Source of the DNA: Thiobacillus sp.
GTDB taxonomy: Bacteria; Pseudomonadota; Gammaproteobacteria; Burkholderiales; Thiobacillaceae
Direction: 5' to 3'
DNA length: 10,000 bases
Assembly: GCA_020217265.1 (NCBI GenBank)
Contig: JAIWOS010000165.1
Location: forward strand, 1 to 10,000
In this document: piece after piece, positions 9,855 through 10,000 of the stretch
Position numbering within the stretch: the stretch's first letter is position 1
Layout of the letters: every line of letters starts with the position of its first letter
Position numbers and translations under genes: made by a program
Notes under the pieces: model-generated
The model's input: only the letters and a program-made list of their open reading frames with translations
The model's database searches: none
Told to the model about the DNA's origin: nothing

Positions 9855-10000
9855 ATGAACGCACCTCAGAACCTGCTTACCGACGATCACCTGCGCGCGC
9901 AGGTCAAACTGCTGGGAACGCTCCTCGGCCAGGTGCTGCTTCAGTTCGCCGGCGAGGACGTGTTCGAGATGGTGGAAACGCTGCGTCGCGGCTTTGCCGA
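9855..10000 (+). CDS. ppc: Phosphoenolpyruvate carboxylase, N-terminal fragment
   Basis: The first 48 codons are present and the gene runs off the right edge. The segment LRAQVKLLGTLLGQVLLQFAGEDVFEMVETLRR matches the conserved N-terminal helix of bacterial Ppc (pattern L+xxVxLLGxxLGxVLxxxxGExxFxxVExxR). Known family role: carboxylation of PEP with bicarbonate to oxaloacetate, an anaplerotic step. The catalytic His and Arg residues lie beyond the window and cannot be checked. The ATG at 9855 starts the frame about 12 residues before the homologous part; a clear ribosome binding site is lacking. Confidence 0.85.
   Translation, partial: MNAPQNLLTDDHLRAQVKLLGTLLGQVLLQFAGEDVFEMVETLRRGFA

Noticed and set aside
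8539..9858. Plus-strand open frame of 439 codons in another frame of purL, ending at the ppc start
   Set aside because: Arg/Ala/Gly-rich shadow of purL; the purL frame is intact through the glutaminase triad.

Overview
The window is GC-rich, densely coding DNA without mobile elements, RNA genes or CRISPR. It reads as chromosomal housekeeping DNA of a proteobacterium, most likely a betaproteobacterium. The reasons are the single-chain PurL of about 1300 residues, a SUF-type Rrf2 regulator resembling those of beta/gamma-proteobacteria, TAAAAT-like -10 boxes, and the purL-ppc neighbourhood. A sulfur-oxidiser-like lineage (Thiobacillus/Hydrogenophilales type) is possible, but this is only a guess from gene content.

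Minus strand, read right to left from about 5340 to 1: an iron-sulfur cluster assembly (SUF) operon. The order is an Rrf2-family regulator, sufB, sufC, sufD, a sufU-type scaffold/sulfur-transfer protein, a sufT-like MIP18/DUF59 protein and a small Rieske [2Fe-2S] ferredoxin. Five of the six junctions overlap by 4 or 1 nt, so the genes are almost certainly one transcript with coupled translation. No cysteine desulfurase (sufS) is present, although that gene commonly lies beside sufD and sufU. A 90-bp gap follows, and then the 5' end of a gene resembling NAD(P)H-hydrate epimerase (nnr) runs off the left edge.

Positions 5339-5553 form the divergent control region. It has an AT-rich island with Rrf2/IscR-like half-sites in front of the suf operon.

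Plus strand from 5554: a 75-residue four-cysteine protein resembling DUF3330, then purL (FGAM synthase, purine biosynthesis), then the first 48 codons of ppc (phosphoenolpyruvate carboxylase). An 11-bp perfect inverted repeat lies between a TAAAAT box and the purL start codon, in the place of the missing Shine-Dalgarno. It is the most notable unexplained non-coding signal here.

Functionally, SufBCD (scaffold with ATPase), SufU and SufT build and deliver Fe-S clusters under an Fe-S-sensing regulator. The Rieske protein is a likely client or electron carrier. PurL and Ppc are separate central-metabolism genes. I did not find a clearly undescribed system. The points worth a second look are the missing desulfurase, the purL hairpin, the small Cys4 protein and sequence variations in SufU and the regulator.
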